The position numbers and the translations under genes were made by a program. The notes below the pieces were generated by a model. It saw only the letters and a list, made by a program, of their open reading frames with translations. It searched no databases and was not told the DNA's origin. From Nymphalis io (lineage: Eukaryota; Arthropoda; Insecta; Lepidoptera; Nymphalidae), in the NCBI RefSeq assembly GCF_905147045.1, contig NC_065895.1, positions 7,197,001-7,261,000 on the forward strand: a stretch of DNA of 64,000 bases. The letters are read 5' to 3'. Below are positions 14,201 through 29,200 of the stretch, piece after piece. Each line of letters starts with the position of its first letter. Position 1 is the stretch's first letter.

Positions 14201-17200
14201 TGTATAAGTTACAGAGTAAAATATTTTATTCAAAAGAAAATAACTTTACGAAGTATATTTAAAATAACATTAAGACACACAACGACAATGCAAATTTATA
14301 TTTTCACATGCAAGCTACTTGACACGACGTTGCAATATGATATCTGCTAACTTAATACCAGTTACGTGTTCTAGGAGCTAACAAAATATTTGCTTATTTC
14401 GAATAAAACAATAGAGAATTAAGAATAGAGTTTAAATATGGAATATTTAATTTAAGTTTTATGGTTTTTAATATAACTAATCTTGATTTTATTTTACTGA
14501 ATATATTGTTTTTATAATTTTGTCACGACTGGTAGATATTGTGTTCGTATTATGCATTATATAATTATATGTAACAAAATACTTTTTTATAATCGCTGCA
14601 GTAGTTGCATAATTGATAATGATAAGTACATTTATTACAAAAGCTTTAATATTATATCAACGATATACGGGCCGCGTAGCGTTGAGCTTGGGAGTTACAG
14701 ATTCGATCCCATCAACCTTGGATTAATGTATATTATAATACTTTATAAATAATTAAGATGTATTAAAAAAGCCACTATAACTTACTATTTTAAAAAAATA
14801 TCAGTACAATAATAAAAAGAATAAAAACATTATAATCTAGTAAACAAAAATTTTATGTTGTTATTTATACAATGAAATAATAATATTGCAATGGAAGAAT
14901 TGGGAATTTGTATATATGTATATATATATAATTTTTTAAATAATCTATAATGTTTAACATTACCTAAAATTTATTTACAACTGAAGTAAATGGAATCAGA
15001 TACGTGATTGTTTTATTTAAATGTAAATTGAAGCAAACACTCTGTGGTGTAAAAGAAAAAAAAATGCTCAAAAAAGAGTGCAAATATACACCAACAAAAT
15101 TGCTTACTGCCGGTATCAAATTTGAACGTTTTTGCCTTTTTATCTGCAGTCCTCATTCTTATTAACTTCATGTGACTGCGCGGAACGCGAATATTTTCCT
15201 TGGCTGTTTAAGTATTAATAATTAATGCATTTATTTTTATTTGTTTATTTTCCAAAGCCTATAAGGAAGTAAATACTCACTTTTTATTTTCAACCACGTG
15301 TAGATAGAAGACTCTCCAGCGTCGTTACTCGCTATACACTGGTATATGCCCATATCTTCCATCTTGAGGTTGCTGATAACGAGCGATCTGTCTACTTCCA
15401 CCCTGTACCTGCCTCCTCCGTCATCAACGTCCGCATTGTCGGACTCCTCAGCGTCAGCTCCGACGCTCGCAATTTTCCTCGCATCCTTGTACCACGTGAT
15501 TCCAGGCATTGGTATGCCATTTACGTTGCACTCTAAGACAATGGTACTACCAAACTCACCAAACGTTTCCGATTTTATACTGGATAACATAACTGGTTTT
15601 TCGAATACAGTAACAGATGCTGAAGCGGTTACTGTTGCGAATCCACCCGACTTTAATCTTGCTTGACATGTATATCGGCCGGTGTGGTTTAAATTGGCCG
15701 ATATGAGGCTCAGCGTTCGGTTCCATTGATCATTGAGGTCGTAAGTGATTCCCGCTAAATCAATCAATACTCCGTCTTTAAACCATAAAGTTTCGAGCTC
15801 GTGCAGCGGTCGTGCGTTAGCGATGCAATAAATATTTGTATATTCCTGGCCTTTTATTATCTTTGTGTCTTGCGGCTTTATAATAATTTCTGGTGCTATT
15901 TCTTTGTCATCGTCTCCGTTCACTTTCAATCTAATGTACGGACTATTTTCAACCTTACCTAACTGGGTGTTTATTGCTCGCGCTCTGGAAAATAGCAAGT
16001 ATTGAATCTAAAGATAGAAATGTAAATATTTGTAGAGAGTTTAATTTAGAATATTCACAAACCTATAGGCTCGCTGGTCGTCTTGGGATGCGCATAATAT
16101 TACTAGTTGATATTTATCGGTGATTGCATATTTTTGATCGTATCGCAGTACACCGTTTACACCATTTTCGTCCTGCCAAATAACTGACGGTGGAGGTTCT
16201 GATTCTATGTGCGGAAAATCCAGAATAGCTGCGTTACCTGATTCGACTGTTATCACTTTTTCTATAGTGTTCTCAAAAACACCCATAACTGTAAGTGTTA
16301 AGGTTATTGTAGTCTCATTTATTTATAAATGTTAAAAGCTCTGCAAATAATAGGTCAAATATAATAGTGAGTTACTTACAAGCAACAATTATGTTGTTTT
16401 TTTCACTAAAAATCGCTCCAACATCATTTTTTGCTATACACTGGTAAGCACCTGCGTCTTGGCGCTGTGTATTGTGTATTTTATAAAATAATTCTGAGGA
16501 ATAGTCGCCTAATGGGTCGCCGTTTTTAAGCCATCTGTACATAGGTTGTGGTATTCCTAGTAAATAAATGAAAGTCAATATATTTATACAATTAGATATA
16601 GAACTGTCTATATATATATTCTAGTTATACATTTTTTTATTACCTATGGCAGAGCATTGTAATATCTTTGTTGTTCCCTCCCTTACAACACTATTTGACG
16701 AGGAGGGTTGCATTGTAAATCGAGGCGGTTGCATTTGGCCTGAAACAAAAAGAATCAATTATACGATGACACAGGCGAGGTGCTTAGTGGATAGAGCATG
16801 TAAATCATAACTGAATATTACGGGTTCAAGTCTGTGCTCGATGGTGAAGGGAAACATCGTGAGAAAACATGCATATGACGGATGAAAGTCTAACACATGT
16901 GTAAACACCAACACGAATTGGAGCAGTCTAGTGGAATACTTTTCAAACCTTAAAAGAAGAGGACGGTTTTTAATGGGACTATGAAATGGTATTAATTTTT
17001 CTTTTTTTTTAAGTAATATATAATAGGTCACTTAATTTTCAATGTTGGCATTCTGTTTAAAATGCGGTTATGTTTATGAAGCATTTATTTCATATAACAC
17101 ACGTGACTCATGGAGGACCGTAAGCAAAAGAGTAAAAAATGCAATTAGGAGACTGCTCATTCAATTCAGACGATCTGACCAACCAGTATCGTTAATAAAG

Positions 17201-20200
17201 CGAAGCGCTCGTTGACCGAATTTGTCTTCGTACAGGCACGAAGCTTACATTCTAAATGCAACGTTCACATTCCAATAATACTTCATTTGTTCTATTCAAC
17301 TAGTCAATCAAAAGACTGAAAATATAATATATAGTTTTATATAGTTATAGATAGGCAATATTTATTAAACTTTTGCATATTTTATTTTTGTATAATTATG
17401 TTAATAAAGGGACATCATAAATAGACACGAACTATTAGAAGTATTTTCTTAATATATCCTTTTCTTATTTGTTTGTGTGCTGTATATATAATTATTTTTA
17501 TTTTTGAATCTATAGTACAAAAAATGGACTTTTGAGATATGGTTTGTGAAATACGTTCTGGGACCATTTTTAAAATGCAAGATTGATTAACATGATCTAA
17601 AACGCCTAAACCTGTTTCAATATAATAGACATAATGATTAATTTAAGAAGTAATTTATGTAAAAGCCGTGTAACCTACATTAAGTGGTATACATAGATAA
17701 GTATCTACTTTTATGACAAAGTCACTGGTTACATAAAACACAGATGCTTTTTAATAATATTGATAGGCACTTAATAATATGACTGATACCAATCTAATAA
17801 GCTAGCTCGATTAATGCAAGCCATTTACTATTTTAATAAATTGTCTTCCAGCTTGATTTTCCTCGCTTTTATAATAGGTAAGTTCTACGTTGTATTGCTT
17901 CATAAGAAGGTTATTCAACCTTACAGGGATTTAAATCATTTTATTGTATTCTACAATATAAAATGTCGGCAAACTCAATTATCATTTATACTACTGTTAT
18001 TAAAAAATATATATCAAAATATTAAACATTTTAGAAATGCTTTTTTCAATATTGTACTTACGACTTACATCTATCAACCTAAATAAATACAAAATTCCAT
18101 CTTGTTAAGCCGATAGCGCCAAAAACCAGGCAATTTTTTTTACTTTGACCACTAATCGGGCAATAAAATACAACCTGTGTGGGAATTGTAATAGTTATAA
18201 ATGGGAGACCATTTGGACTTTTTTTTTAGATTCGGTATCTTCCTTACTATTTCCTTGTCCAACTAAATTTCTATATTTAAAATAAATTTGTATAAATAAA
18301 AAAGCAGACTTCGTTTACTTTTATTTAATAATTACAATAAGCATTTAACACATGTTAATCTATAATTACATGAAAGGAAATGTTTTCATTAGAACTTTCG
18401 TAAAGAATCAATGACGTAAGTCTTTTAAAAAAAAAATATGTCGACACATCTTGCTGTTGCTCAGCGTCACATGATCTTAGGGTTTCACATGGTTTTGTTA
18501 TAATCGGAAGTTTAAACGTAATGTAAGTATATCCGTTACTTTAAAAAAGTGCAGGGAACTCATTTGTGTAACGACTATATTATATTCTTAATTAAGGATG
18601 TAAATCTCTATATTATACGAATACGGTAACTATTTATTTTAATGCAGTTTTTTTAATGAAAACAATTTACAATTATACTATAGAACAGTTCAACGTGTCG
18701 GTAATCATGGTTGATAAACACGATAAGATACCGCGTGTACATCAACACTCGTAAATGTGATTAAACCTAACCTACTTATTATGAAAAGCCCTACAAAAAT
18801 TTTGGGCGAGGTTTATTTTCAACAACTAAATACCTAATTTTTAATATTAATTTATTGTGTTTATATCTCCACAGACGTATTGTCCGCTTGCTGTATCTTA
18901 TCTTTAATTTGTTTTAATGTACTTTCTATTTATTACCACGCTGCATCACAATCTAAGTTTCAGTATTAAAAATTGCCATCTATTTATTATTGTTGTAACA
19001 TATTTACTAATATATTCTTGACCTATAACTAAAATAAAAACAAACTACTCATTACAGAATTATAGAAAAAACACACCCTCTAAAAGGTTGTCCTGTGGCA
19101 TTGTACCCAAGACGCTGGCCTCTTTGCACCGCTAGACTCAGCCTTTGGGCTAAATAAGCTCTTGGGTCACCAGAAGCGTGGACCAGTTTTTAGAAAAATG
19201 TTTTATAATTTTTTTTTAGTATCAGACGACTAAATCCAACCCCGGAAATTCATATTCGTTTGATAAAAGTGAATATTTACGGCGCTTGAATATTTGAGCA
19301 GTTCTTATTGAAAATTTGATAGAGATATGATATTCATATGCAAAATTGATGTATTGACTTGATTCTATAAAAGACAAAACTCAACAAAAATTGGAATGGG
19401 TGCAATTTGATATATTCACACTTTTAACTCCAATCAAGTACAAAAAAAGAATGTTTGTTTGTGCTGCATGCCTTCCCAGCTTCATCCAATATTTTTTTTA
19501 TAGAATAGGTAGGCGGCCGAGCATATGGGCCTGTTGGTAAGTGGTCACCAACGCCCATAGACATTGGCATTGGAAGCAATGTTAACTATCGCTTACATCG
19601 CCAATGCGTCACCAACCTTGGGAACTAAGATGTTGTCCCTTGTGCCAGTAATTACACTGGCTCACTCACCCTTCAAACCGGAACACAACTATACCAAGTA
19701 ATGCTGTTTTGCGGTAGTATATCTGATAAGTGGGTGGTACCTATCCAGATGAGCTTGCACAAAGCCTTATCACCGGTAATAGTAATTGAGTTGAAATTTT
19801 ACACATGCACGAAGAATTTTAACATACGTCCATCAACTTACAACAGATGGCGTGCGAGTCGCATCGGATTAATAATGAACAAAAATTAATACACCATTAT
19901 ATACCAGTGGCAAATATTATGTAAAAAATGGCTAAATTGAAGAATAAAAATTGAAGTGTTTAATATAGAATTATATACTTTTCGTTTGGATTACATATTT
20001 TCATTTGTATGATACCAAATGAACATGTATATTCGAAAAACACATAAGAGAAAGCGTTCTCTTATGTGTTTTTGTGGATGGACCTGTGGTGGTGGACCTC
20101 AATCGTTGGATATTTGTCAAAAAATGAAGCCGTTAACTATCAGTTTCGAATTCACAGTTAGTATACGTTTATGATTATGACAGAGATAATTGTATTGGCT

Positions 20201-23200
20201 GAAGTACTTCAAATATATAACATTAAATAAGTAATACGTATGAAGATGGAAGATAAAATAACAATAAGAATCCCAGTGTGCCTATTGTTGTAACTTATAT
20301 GATATAAAATTCTACGATTGAGAAAAGGTAGTTATTTATATATATGAATCATTTAAGAGATTCAAAAAATATCAATTATTTTTCTTTTGTTAATAATCAA
20401 TTGCGTTGATTGTTCATGTCACTGACTCACGCTATAGCGTGAGATAATAATAATGAGTATGCATAACTACGTAAGGCTAAAGCAATAATAGTATAATATA
20501 TAAGTAATGGTGTCGTAAAATTATTTGACCGAAGGAATTAAAAAACGACGAACTATTTATTGGGTTTGCTCACAACTTTTGAATGAATTTACAGACACTG
20601 TACTCTGGGTCGATATGTAACGACTAATTTGTATGTTTGACGGGCCGGTTGGCGTGGTTGGTAGATGTTGCCTTTCACGCCGAAGGTTGTGGGTTCGATT
20701 CCCACCCAGGACAGACATTTGTGTGCATGAACATGTCTGTTTATCTTGAGTCTAAGTGTAATTATCTATATAAGTGTGTATTTACAAAAGACAAGTAGTA
20801 TATGTAGTATATCAGTTGTATGGTTTCCATAGTACAAGCTCTGCTTAGTTTGAAATCAGATGGCCGTGTGTGAATAATGTCCCAGGATATTATTATTATT
20901 ATTTTTGTTGTATAGATGAAATGCTTTAATTATTTTTTAAGCAAGTTAGTTTAGAAAAAATCATTTCAATTCTAATTTTGATTATAAATTGAAATAGTAC
21001 TTATTAACAAATACTTCAGTTTATAATTGTAGGTTGCGATCCACCTGAACGCACTTCACCCTTACAACGAAAGAGGCTTTGGCAGAATGCCAATGTCCAA
21101 GTCCGCTCTCGACAAACTGTTAAAGAATTTAAGTCTCAGGTCCATTGTCTAAGTTTCAATCAAAGACGCACTATCAAAGAGCTCAAAGCTCTTCGCTTCA
21201 AGGCATCACTAGATAGTGATAAGTTTTTTAAGGTGAGGATATTGAAGAGGAAAAAACAACAATTTTAATGACAATTTTAATTTTTATATATAAAACAAGA
21301 AACGCTTTAATTATAAACTCAGATTAAGAAAATGTAATATACATTTTCTTACTTTAAGATGTCACTTTATTTGAGTTTTTGTAAAGAGAAACAGTCGTTC
21401 AAACAAGTTTAATTTAAACAACGAGCCCGTACCCAGATGTTTGCTGATAAATGGTTTAATTCATGAGAATCATTAAATTTACGCTTCGCTTATCTCAGTG
21501 TGCTGCTAATTTTAAGAATTAAACAAGTAACTTATAAAGATAACACAAATGCTTGTTTACGAACATAAAATTATTGTATGCAATCAAATAAATAAACGAT
21601 TGCTTAAAGTTTCGTAAGATATAAATTGTATCCGATACAGACGTGAATTTCAAAGTTGAGTGCGTTTCCGTTACGTGACTCACACCTATGGCACGTTCGA
21701 CCGATGCTAGACCACTAACATACTAATCGAGAGGCTTGAAAGGCCATTTTTATTTCCGAGAAACTTCGAAGTTTGACGGCATTTGAATTGATGAGATATG
21801 TTTGAATAATTATATAATCATCAACCCCGGAGAGCTATGTAAGTTTCCATCATTCAATGTTTAAATGTTTTACATAACAGTATTCAAAAGTTTCATAGAC
21901 AAGCTAGTATTGTCTACTTTTAGTATAGTGAGTCGTCGCGGATCGCTAGTTGGGCAGCTGGTCGTGTAATTTGAGTCCGACCACACCCGCCGCGTATTCT
22001 TACTTCACACACTGGGTAGGGAAACCTTTCGTTCTCGCATGCCTTATTTCAATTTTACAAAGAAGCCCTACAAGCCGCTTCACTATATAGAAATCTCCAG
22101 TTGAGTTACAAATTACAGAAAACCATGTTATTTTTTATTCATTTGTTAAATTATAAGAATTTAATAATAGTGGGCTCCAAAACATAGCTATCCAAACTTT
22201 TAACTAGGGTATAAAAATGCAAATAAGTATTCAATCATAAAATCACAACAGTAGCTCACGGCCTCGTTGCAGCTTGGTTAAATTTTTTAATAGCAAATTC
22301 AGCTCGTTTTGCCGAGCAATTAATGGAAATGCTGAACAGTTGTTTATTATACCAGAAATTCGAAGTTAACAATCACAATCATATATTTTTTTAATTTGGC
22401 AATATTTTGTATCTTTCTTTTAGGTATTATTGAGTCAGATTTTTTTACAATAGGGTTTAAATACCAAATGTAGGTTATTTTATAATTTAATGTGACTTTT
22501 TTAGACTAACTAAAACGAGACCACAGTGAACATTCGAAGTTTCGCGTATTTTGATCGAAGCCCGACACGAATATGGCTGATTTATTATTACCGTGCGTAA
22601 TCTACTAATGTTAAAACTGTCAGATGCTTTAAAGTTTAGAGCGAGTTTTCTGTCTTGAATGCAAAACCGGATCTATATGTATATATATACTTTATATATA
22701 TAATATGGTAAGTAATTAAAAAAACAATATAATACAATAAAAATAAGCGTAATTATAATTTCCAGCGTAATTATTTTAATGTTTTTTTTTCGTATAACAC
22801 AACAGTCATTTTTAATAAACTTGTATTATAAACTAAAATATATAAGCTCCAATACCTTCTCCTCAAAAAGAGGAGAGGAGGCCTTTAGCCCAGCAGTGGG
22901 ACATTCACAGGCTGTTACGGATAAACACAACAAATGCTGAAAATAAATTAAATGTATTGTATGTATTGGCTATTGTATTGAATACGAAGTGTTTAAACAT
23001 TGATTTACTACGTTAATTTCAACGTTTTGTTCACCCAGCAGGCGTCTATGTGCAGCATGACCGCACACCACAACCGGTCCTTAAATTTAATAGCGGATAA
23101 AATGACGAATTAATTCTATGCATAAAACGACGTCGTATTCGTTAAAGAATCAATGAAATAAAAATGAGCCGTGGTACAAAATGTAAGCTGATTAGTTATG

Positions 23201-26200
23201 TAATGACTATTGCATACTTTCTTTTATTACAAAGAACTACAAAAACAAAAAGTAAACGCGAGTGAGTCACTTATAAAACAATCTCAAATTAAATTTACTT
23301 TATCATGCTAATTTTTAAGGAGTTAGTATGATATTCATTACACATACAATAGAAAAAAATAAAGACGTATTGTGTACCATAAATATTATTAAGATCAAGT
23401 AAAATGTAAATGCAATTACATAACGTTTCATAGATGAAGTTCATTAGATCATTCCGCCAAGTAACATTATTATAAATTCAAGTTGAATGTTGTTTGTAAA
23501 TACGTCATACATATTATCACACATACCCATAAATGAGGAGATGGGGGGATAAGGTAGGTTATGAGACTTCTAGAACAGTATCATTAAATTAAAACGAAGT
23601 TAGTAATGTTAGAAATATTAAGCAAATCGGTACTATTACACGAAAATTAACTCTAAGGGAAATGGTTGATAAAGACATTAGTATAGAATATTCGCTATTT
23701 ATGTAATTGAACTAAAAAAATATATTTGACAAACGTTATTTGAGAGAAAATGCATATTTAAGATTCATTTACAAAAATTGTACAATTAGAGAGAGAGAGA
23801 GAGACAGGCATAGTTTGCCATGACCTCGAGAGTTAAAGATCTAAGAAGCTTTCAACGTTCTTAAAAATATAGACTTCTATCACCTGTAAGTATGTACCGT
23901 TATTGATGATAAAACTAGTTCTGTCAGATTCACCCGTTATCCTAAGTTGTCTGTCCCTTGACAAGACTCCTATTAAGGATCTATCGAGTATTGTAAAGAC
24001 GAGTAAAAAACGAGTCTCAACGAGTTTTTATAGTTCAAGATCACATTAACGACCTTCTTTTAAATGGAAATTGTAAATGATATTTAAAGTGGGGTCCTTA
24101 TTTTTTTAATAAAACTTTCATCTATCAATTAATTAAAAAAAGGATTTTTTGGATATTGTCAAACATTTTTTTATGTAAAAGTAAGCTGCTGGGCTAAGGA
24201 TTGCTCTCCTTTTTGTAGAGAAGATATTGAGATTATTCCATCATGATGTTTCAATGCGGGTTGGTGAACACACATGTGGCAGATTTTTCATCCGAAACAT
24301 GCAGGTTTTCTCACGATAATTTTCATCATCGCCGAAACGAATACAAAACAGTAATTAATCAAATGAATTCAATGATACATGCTCGGGTTTGAATCTGCAA
24401 CCATTGGTTAAGATTCACATGTTCTAACTGGAACATCTCGGATTATTATTCCGGCTTATTTTATGTGTTCTTAAATAGTATGTAACTTACCTACCTCGGG
24501 TAATTTTACAATGTTATAAGAAGTTCTGAATATCTCGAGACTGTCTGCGACGGTTTGTATTATAATTAAGCAAGAGACGCTTAGCATAGTCTTACATTAT
24601 TTAATATAATTATAAAATTAAAATTATCAGCATCTTCTCTATGATTTTACTGGAAATGGAATAAATATAATATAAGTGAAGTTGTTAAAATTACTAATAT
24701 TATTATTTATTTGCTAGCTAAATTTATTATTTCTTATTGGCAAATATTATTTTTCATACGTTGTGCTATAACATCCCGTGTTGTAATATAGTATAATACA
24801 AACACAAGCTGGTTTCCTCATACATATTTCATGAAAAATTCCCGTAGCCTGCGCGAACCTGCGATCTTAGGTAAAAAATCTAACTAATTTTTACTGAACC
24901 CTCGGCTCCCGTAAATTTTCGGTACACTTATGTTGTAGGTTAAGTAATATTAAATCTTAAGTAAATTGCACTTTTGCATGTTACATGTAATACCGCTCTA
25001 CTGATATTTGATCATCCGACCTCTCATGAATATTACTTTGTGACATCATTATGACAATCGATATAATTAATGATGTACGTAAAAACATAAAAAGGCTTTC
25101 AGGGTCCTTCGTTTATGATGACCGTTGTTTATCAGAGTTTCAGCCCAGCGGGTAACGAGCTGCGCGACACGAGAGAGTAAAAATAGAAATTAATCGATTC
25201 CTTTATTCGTGTCACTTGTTCGCCACCTCAGCAGGAGTCGGTGGACAGGAACCTTCTCCGAACAATGATTAATTAACAAATACGTCTTTATACCTAAGTT
25301 ACAGTAAGAGACGCTGACTTATATAACATAACACATATGTGTGATGTCACCGATATGACCGATGCCACGTGTGACCACGAGGAACAATTTTTTGCACAAC
25401 TGTTATAGGACAAGTGATTAAGCATAATATGTATCAAATAAATTTGTATATTTATCTTAAACTATTTTTAAACCAAAATAATTTAATAACTTAAACATAA
25501 ATTTGATATTTCGGACGAAACTCTTAAAAGCTACTTAAATTCCGAACTGAAACAATTTATTTTCAAAGTTTCCCTTTATTTTCAAAAACATTAAACTCTG
25601 CGTTTAATATTAAAACTTTGTAAATTATTAACCATTGAATCTTTTATGTTTGTTTGTAACTATTCAGAAAATTTTGTGTTGTTGATACGTTTGAATATAC
25701 TTAATACATGACGGATTGCTCGAGCACACCAAGCTTTTGCACGAACTGCCGTAAAATGTAAATATTATAAAAGGCGCCACACGTTTCGTGCATATGAATT
25801 TGAAAAAGAAAGTTCCATATTTCTAATTAATTAATAAATAAATTCAATAAACGCGATGTTATTAATGTTTTAAAGAATAATAAAGTTTTAATTTTATATT
25901 TGTTTTTTAAAATCATATCAAAATTTTTCGGATTCGGAAACAGTAATTATAATAAAGTATGTCGTTTTAATAGAAAAAGTTAAGAGAATCTCGGCAAGAT
26001 ACTTGATAGGTCAACGCTGGTTCCAGACACAGTAGCCGTGCTTCATGCCCTCAACAAACAGCGTTTAGGCTACCGTCCGAAAATGCTGAAGTTGGCAAGC
26101 GGCGTAGACATTCGCTTTTTAAGAGTGAAATAAATTTAAGATATATTTGTGATTTATATTAATTTCGTAGCTTCGTTAAGCGAATGAATATAAACGCAAT

Positions 26201-29200
26201 CTCTTAGGATTTAGACATGCACATTTCATCTCAAACTCCATCAGAATTTACCAACAGGTATTATTGAGGTCAAGCATGAACCATAGTCCAATAACTTTTT
26301 TATTACATTAAATTATAAATTTGTTAATTAACAATTGCTATCTCTCGTAATAATTCCACATCTAGCTTATTTCTTAACACACTGATTTTGTAAAGACAAA
26401 AATATTTAAGAGAATAATTTTATTTATGCAGTTACCAACAACATAGATACCTATTTTTAATTCAATCACGTGTAAAATAAATGAGGACTACGCTACTTTG
26501 TGAGGTTAGGTATATGAATTATAAAGAAGGGATTCTCGGGTTACGGTTTCAAGGAATCAAAATCACCCATGAAATGTCACCTGAACTTCTGTACCCGACA
26601 ATTTAAAACCAACCTCAATATAAAATTGTTAAAATTGTATGTTTATATGACAAAAAATCCAATGTAGTTCTTTCGTTCTAGAAATTTTGACGAATATTAA
26701 ACACAAAATAAATGAGTTGCTTTTTAAAAAAAAGCTTATGGTTCGCAGCTATTTTGAACAAATTACTATATTTAGTTTATTAGATTGTATTATCATAAGC
26801 ACCAAAATGGCGTACCAAGTTTGAGTTCCTTTGGTTTAATATTCAATTGCAAAATTTGACCAACACATACTGCGACAAGAACAAGACTATGTTCAAGTGA
26901 AGTTTAAAAAAATCCCATAAAAAAGGCCGTAACAGCAATATTATTTGTAATATGTGAGTGGCGACACCGGTTTCATTTATTTATCAAATCAAATCAAAAT
27001 ATACTTTATTCAAGTAGGTTCTTGCGAGCACTGTCGAATCGACATTTTATAAGATTAAATTAAATTTAATGCTACCATCCGTTCGGTATGTTGATTCTAC
27101 TAAGAAGAACCGTACAAGAATTTCAATAGCTACTTTGCGACTTTTTCTCGACACTTCAAACTCTTTCTTCAAACTTTTCTTCTTTTTCGACAAATCAAAT
27201 TACATAGATAATTAAATACATATTACTATTTATCCTATATGGAAATAAACGAATATTAATTCCAAACTCTTTCATCATCTGTATAATAATACATTACACT
27301 AATACGTCTTATAATTTGAGTTTCCTTCACATGTGATTTTAATTTACCAATTGGCAAGGCTAATAATATTAATGATGTAATATATAAACTTAAGCAGTGT
27401 TTATAAAAAAAATTGTAATTGGATTGCCGTTTCAAAGAAACTTTTCAAAGATGTTTAAAAGGAAATAAATATAAGCGCTGTGAATACACGAGCGTAAATG
27501 GGTGATACATGGATAGATATAGGTTACGAGAGCAGAGAGATAGCTTAGAACGAGGTAGAGTAATTAAAATATATTGACATTGACTTGCCAAATCGCTTAA
27601 TAGATTCTCTTAATCACTAAACCAGTCCCTTCGACCTCAACTCTTTTTTGTACTAACAGTAGTAAACTCTTCTCTCTCGTTCCTTCGAAGGTTTTTGGAG
27701 CTTTTTCCGCCCTATTAGTCCGTGGGTTTGTAGACACTCATAATTTAATCCAGCACGTAGATTTCTTTACAATATTTACCCGATACAATAGTTATGCTGA
27801 TAACGAATTGTATAACAATAATAATAGACCTCCAGACCGATTTTGGCCACGGCGGCCAATTCAAGAGAGATTAGCTACTGCGCAGGACATATTACAGTGC
27901 ACAAGTGTGTGCGCAAACACAGGTGCACTCTATTTCCTAACTCTCATAACCCGATGGGACGGCAATCCGACACGACCGGAAAGAGTTCAGGCGTCGGACC
28001 AACGGCTTTACGTGCTTTCTGAGGCACGGAAGTGTACACACTACCAACTTCCAGACTCCGAGCTGCTACTGAGAATTTTCGATAGAAAACCTCAATAACA
28101 TTTTATTGGCCCGACCAGGGATTTGAACCCAGGATCTCCGTGTCTGAGGCCTTACCATAGCCTTTTACCTTAGCCACAAGACCAACGAGGCAGTCACGAC
28201 CAACGAAATATATAATAAACATATATTGAGCACATAAAAATAATACTTGGCCAGATCTGAAACTGCGATGTGTTCTATCCACTAAACCACCTTTTATTTT
28301 CTTTCTATAAATAAAATTTATCTTTAAAAAAATATAATTTAAAATGTTATATTTAGTATATTCAATAATTAATTGTTACATATAATTTTGAAATGGTTTA
28401 TACGAGAGAGACAAATTAAAAGTAGACCTAATATGTATTAGTAAAGTAGTAATTACACATGTTGTAATAAAGCAAAGAGAATAAACTGGAACAAATTGTA
28501 TTAAATTTATGTCGGATTGTTTCCCGAAACAGAAATCATCGAAACCCGCTGTTCCGTAACAGCCTGTGAATGTCCCACTGCTGGGCTAAAGGCCTCCTCT
28601 CCTCTTTTTGAGGAGAAGGTTTGGAGCTTATTCCACCACGCTGCTCCAATGCGGGTTGGTAGAATTCACATGTGGCAGAATTTCAGTGAAATTAGACACA
28701 TGCAGGTTTCCTCACGATGTTTTCCTTCACCGTAAAGCACGAGATGAATTATAATCACAAATTAAGCACATGAAAATTCAGTGGTGCTTGCCCGGGTTTG
28801 AACCCACGATCATCGGTTAAGATTCACGCGTTCTTACCACTGGGCCATCTCGGCTTTTTTTTTAATAACTACTTATACGATTTTTTTTCTTACAAAAACT
28901 AGTCAACGCTTAGTTGATTCAAAAACATTTGAGTCGAGCGTTGATATTCGAGCGGAGCCTCATAGCCAGTATTTACTCGGCCCCGCAACACGATTTAATA
29001 TTAATAACCCTATACAAGAGAGCTCCTGCAGCTGCTTCTTAGTATGTTCAGAGCTTGAGACTAGAGCCTTTATGACTATGTTTACCGCTAGCGCCACCTC
29101 TCGGTTGCCGCTGGCTTTTGTCCTCAAAATGCACTTGCACACTCCCTAAATTATGCTAATATTCGATAAGCTCCTAAGTATAACCGTGCATAACTATTCA

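Larger units (their letters stand above)
21301..25140. other. sdk intron 1, middle part
   Basis: AT-rich DNA with SINE pieces at 22846-22922 and 24184-24455, a (GA)n microsatellite at 23788-23804 and GC-richer patches near 21640-21780 and 21925-22040 that I cannot assign. No coding exon recognised. Confidence 0.5.

Noticed and set aside
20642..20720. Possible tRNA gene
   Set aside because: The A and B boxes are present, but no cloverleaf acceptor stem closes and a SINE body follows. The same holds for the tRNA-like parts at 16.8, 28.1, 28.8 and 50.6 kb.
27808..28098. 96-codon plus-strand open frame
   Set aside because: It lies inside a tRNA-derived SINE with three further copies in the window; frames in the other copies are different or broken.
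28960..29142. 60-codon minus-strand frame
   Set aside because: No start context, donor or acceptor; likely repeat-derived.
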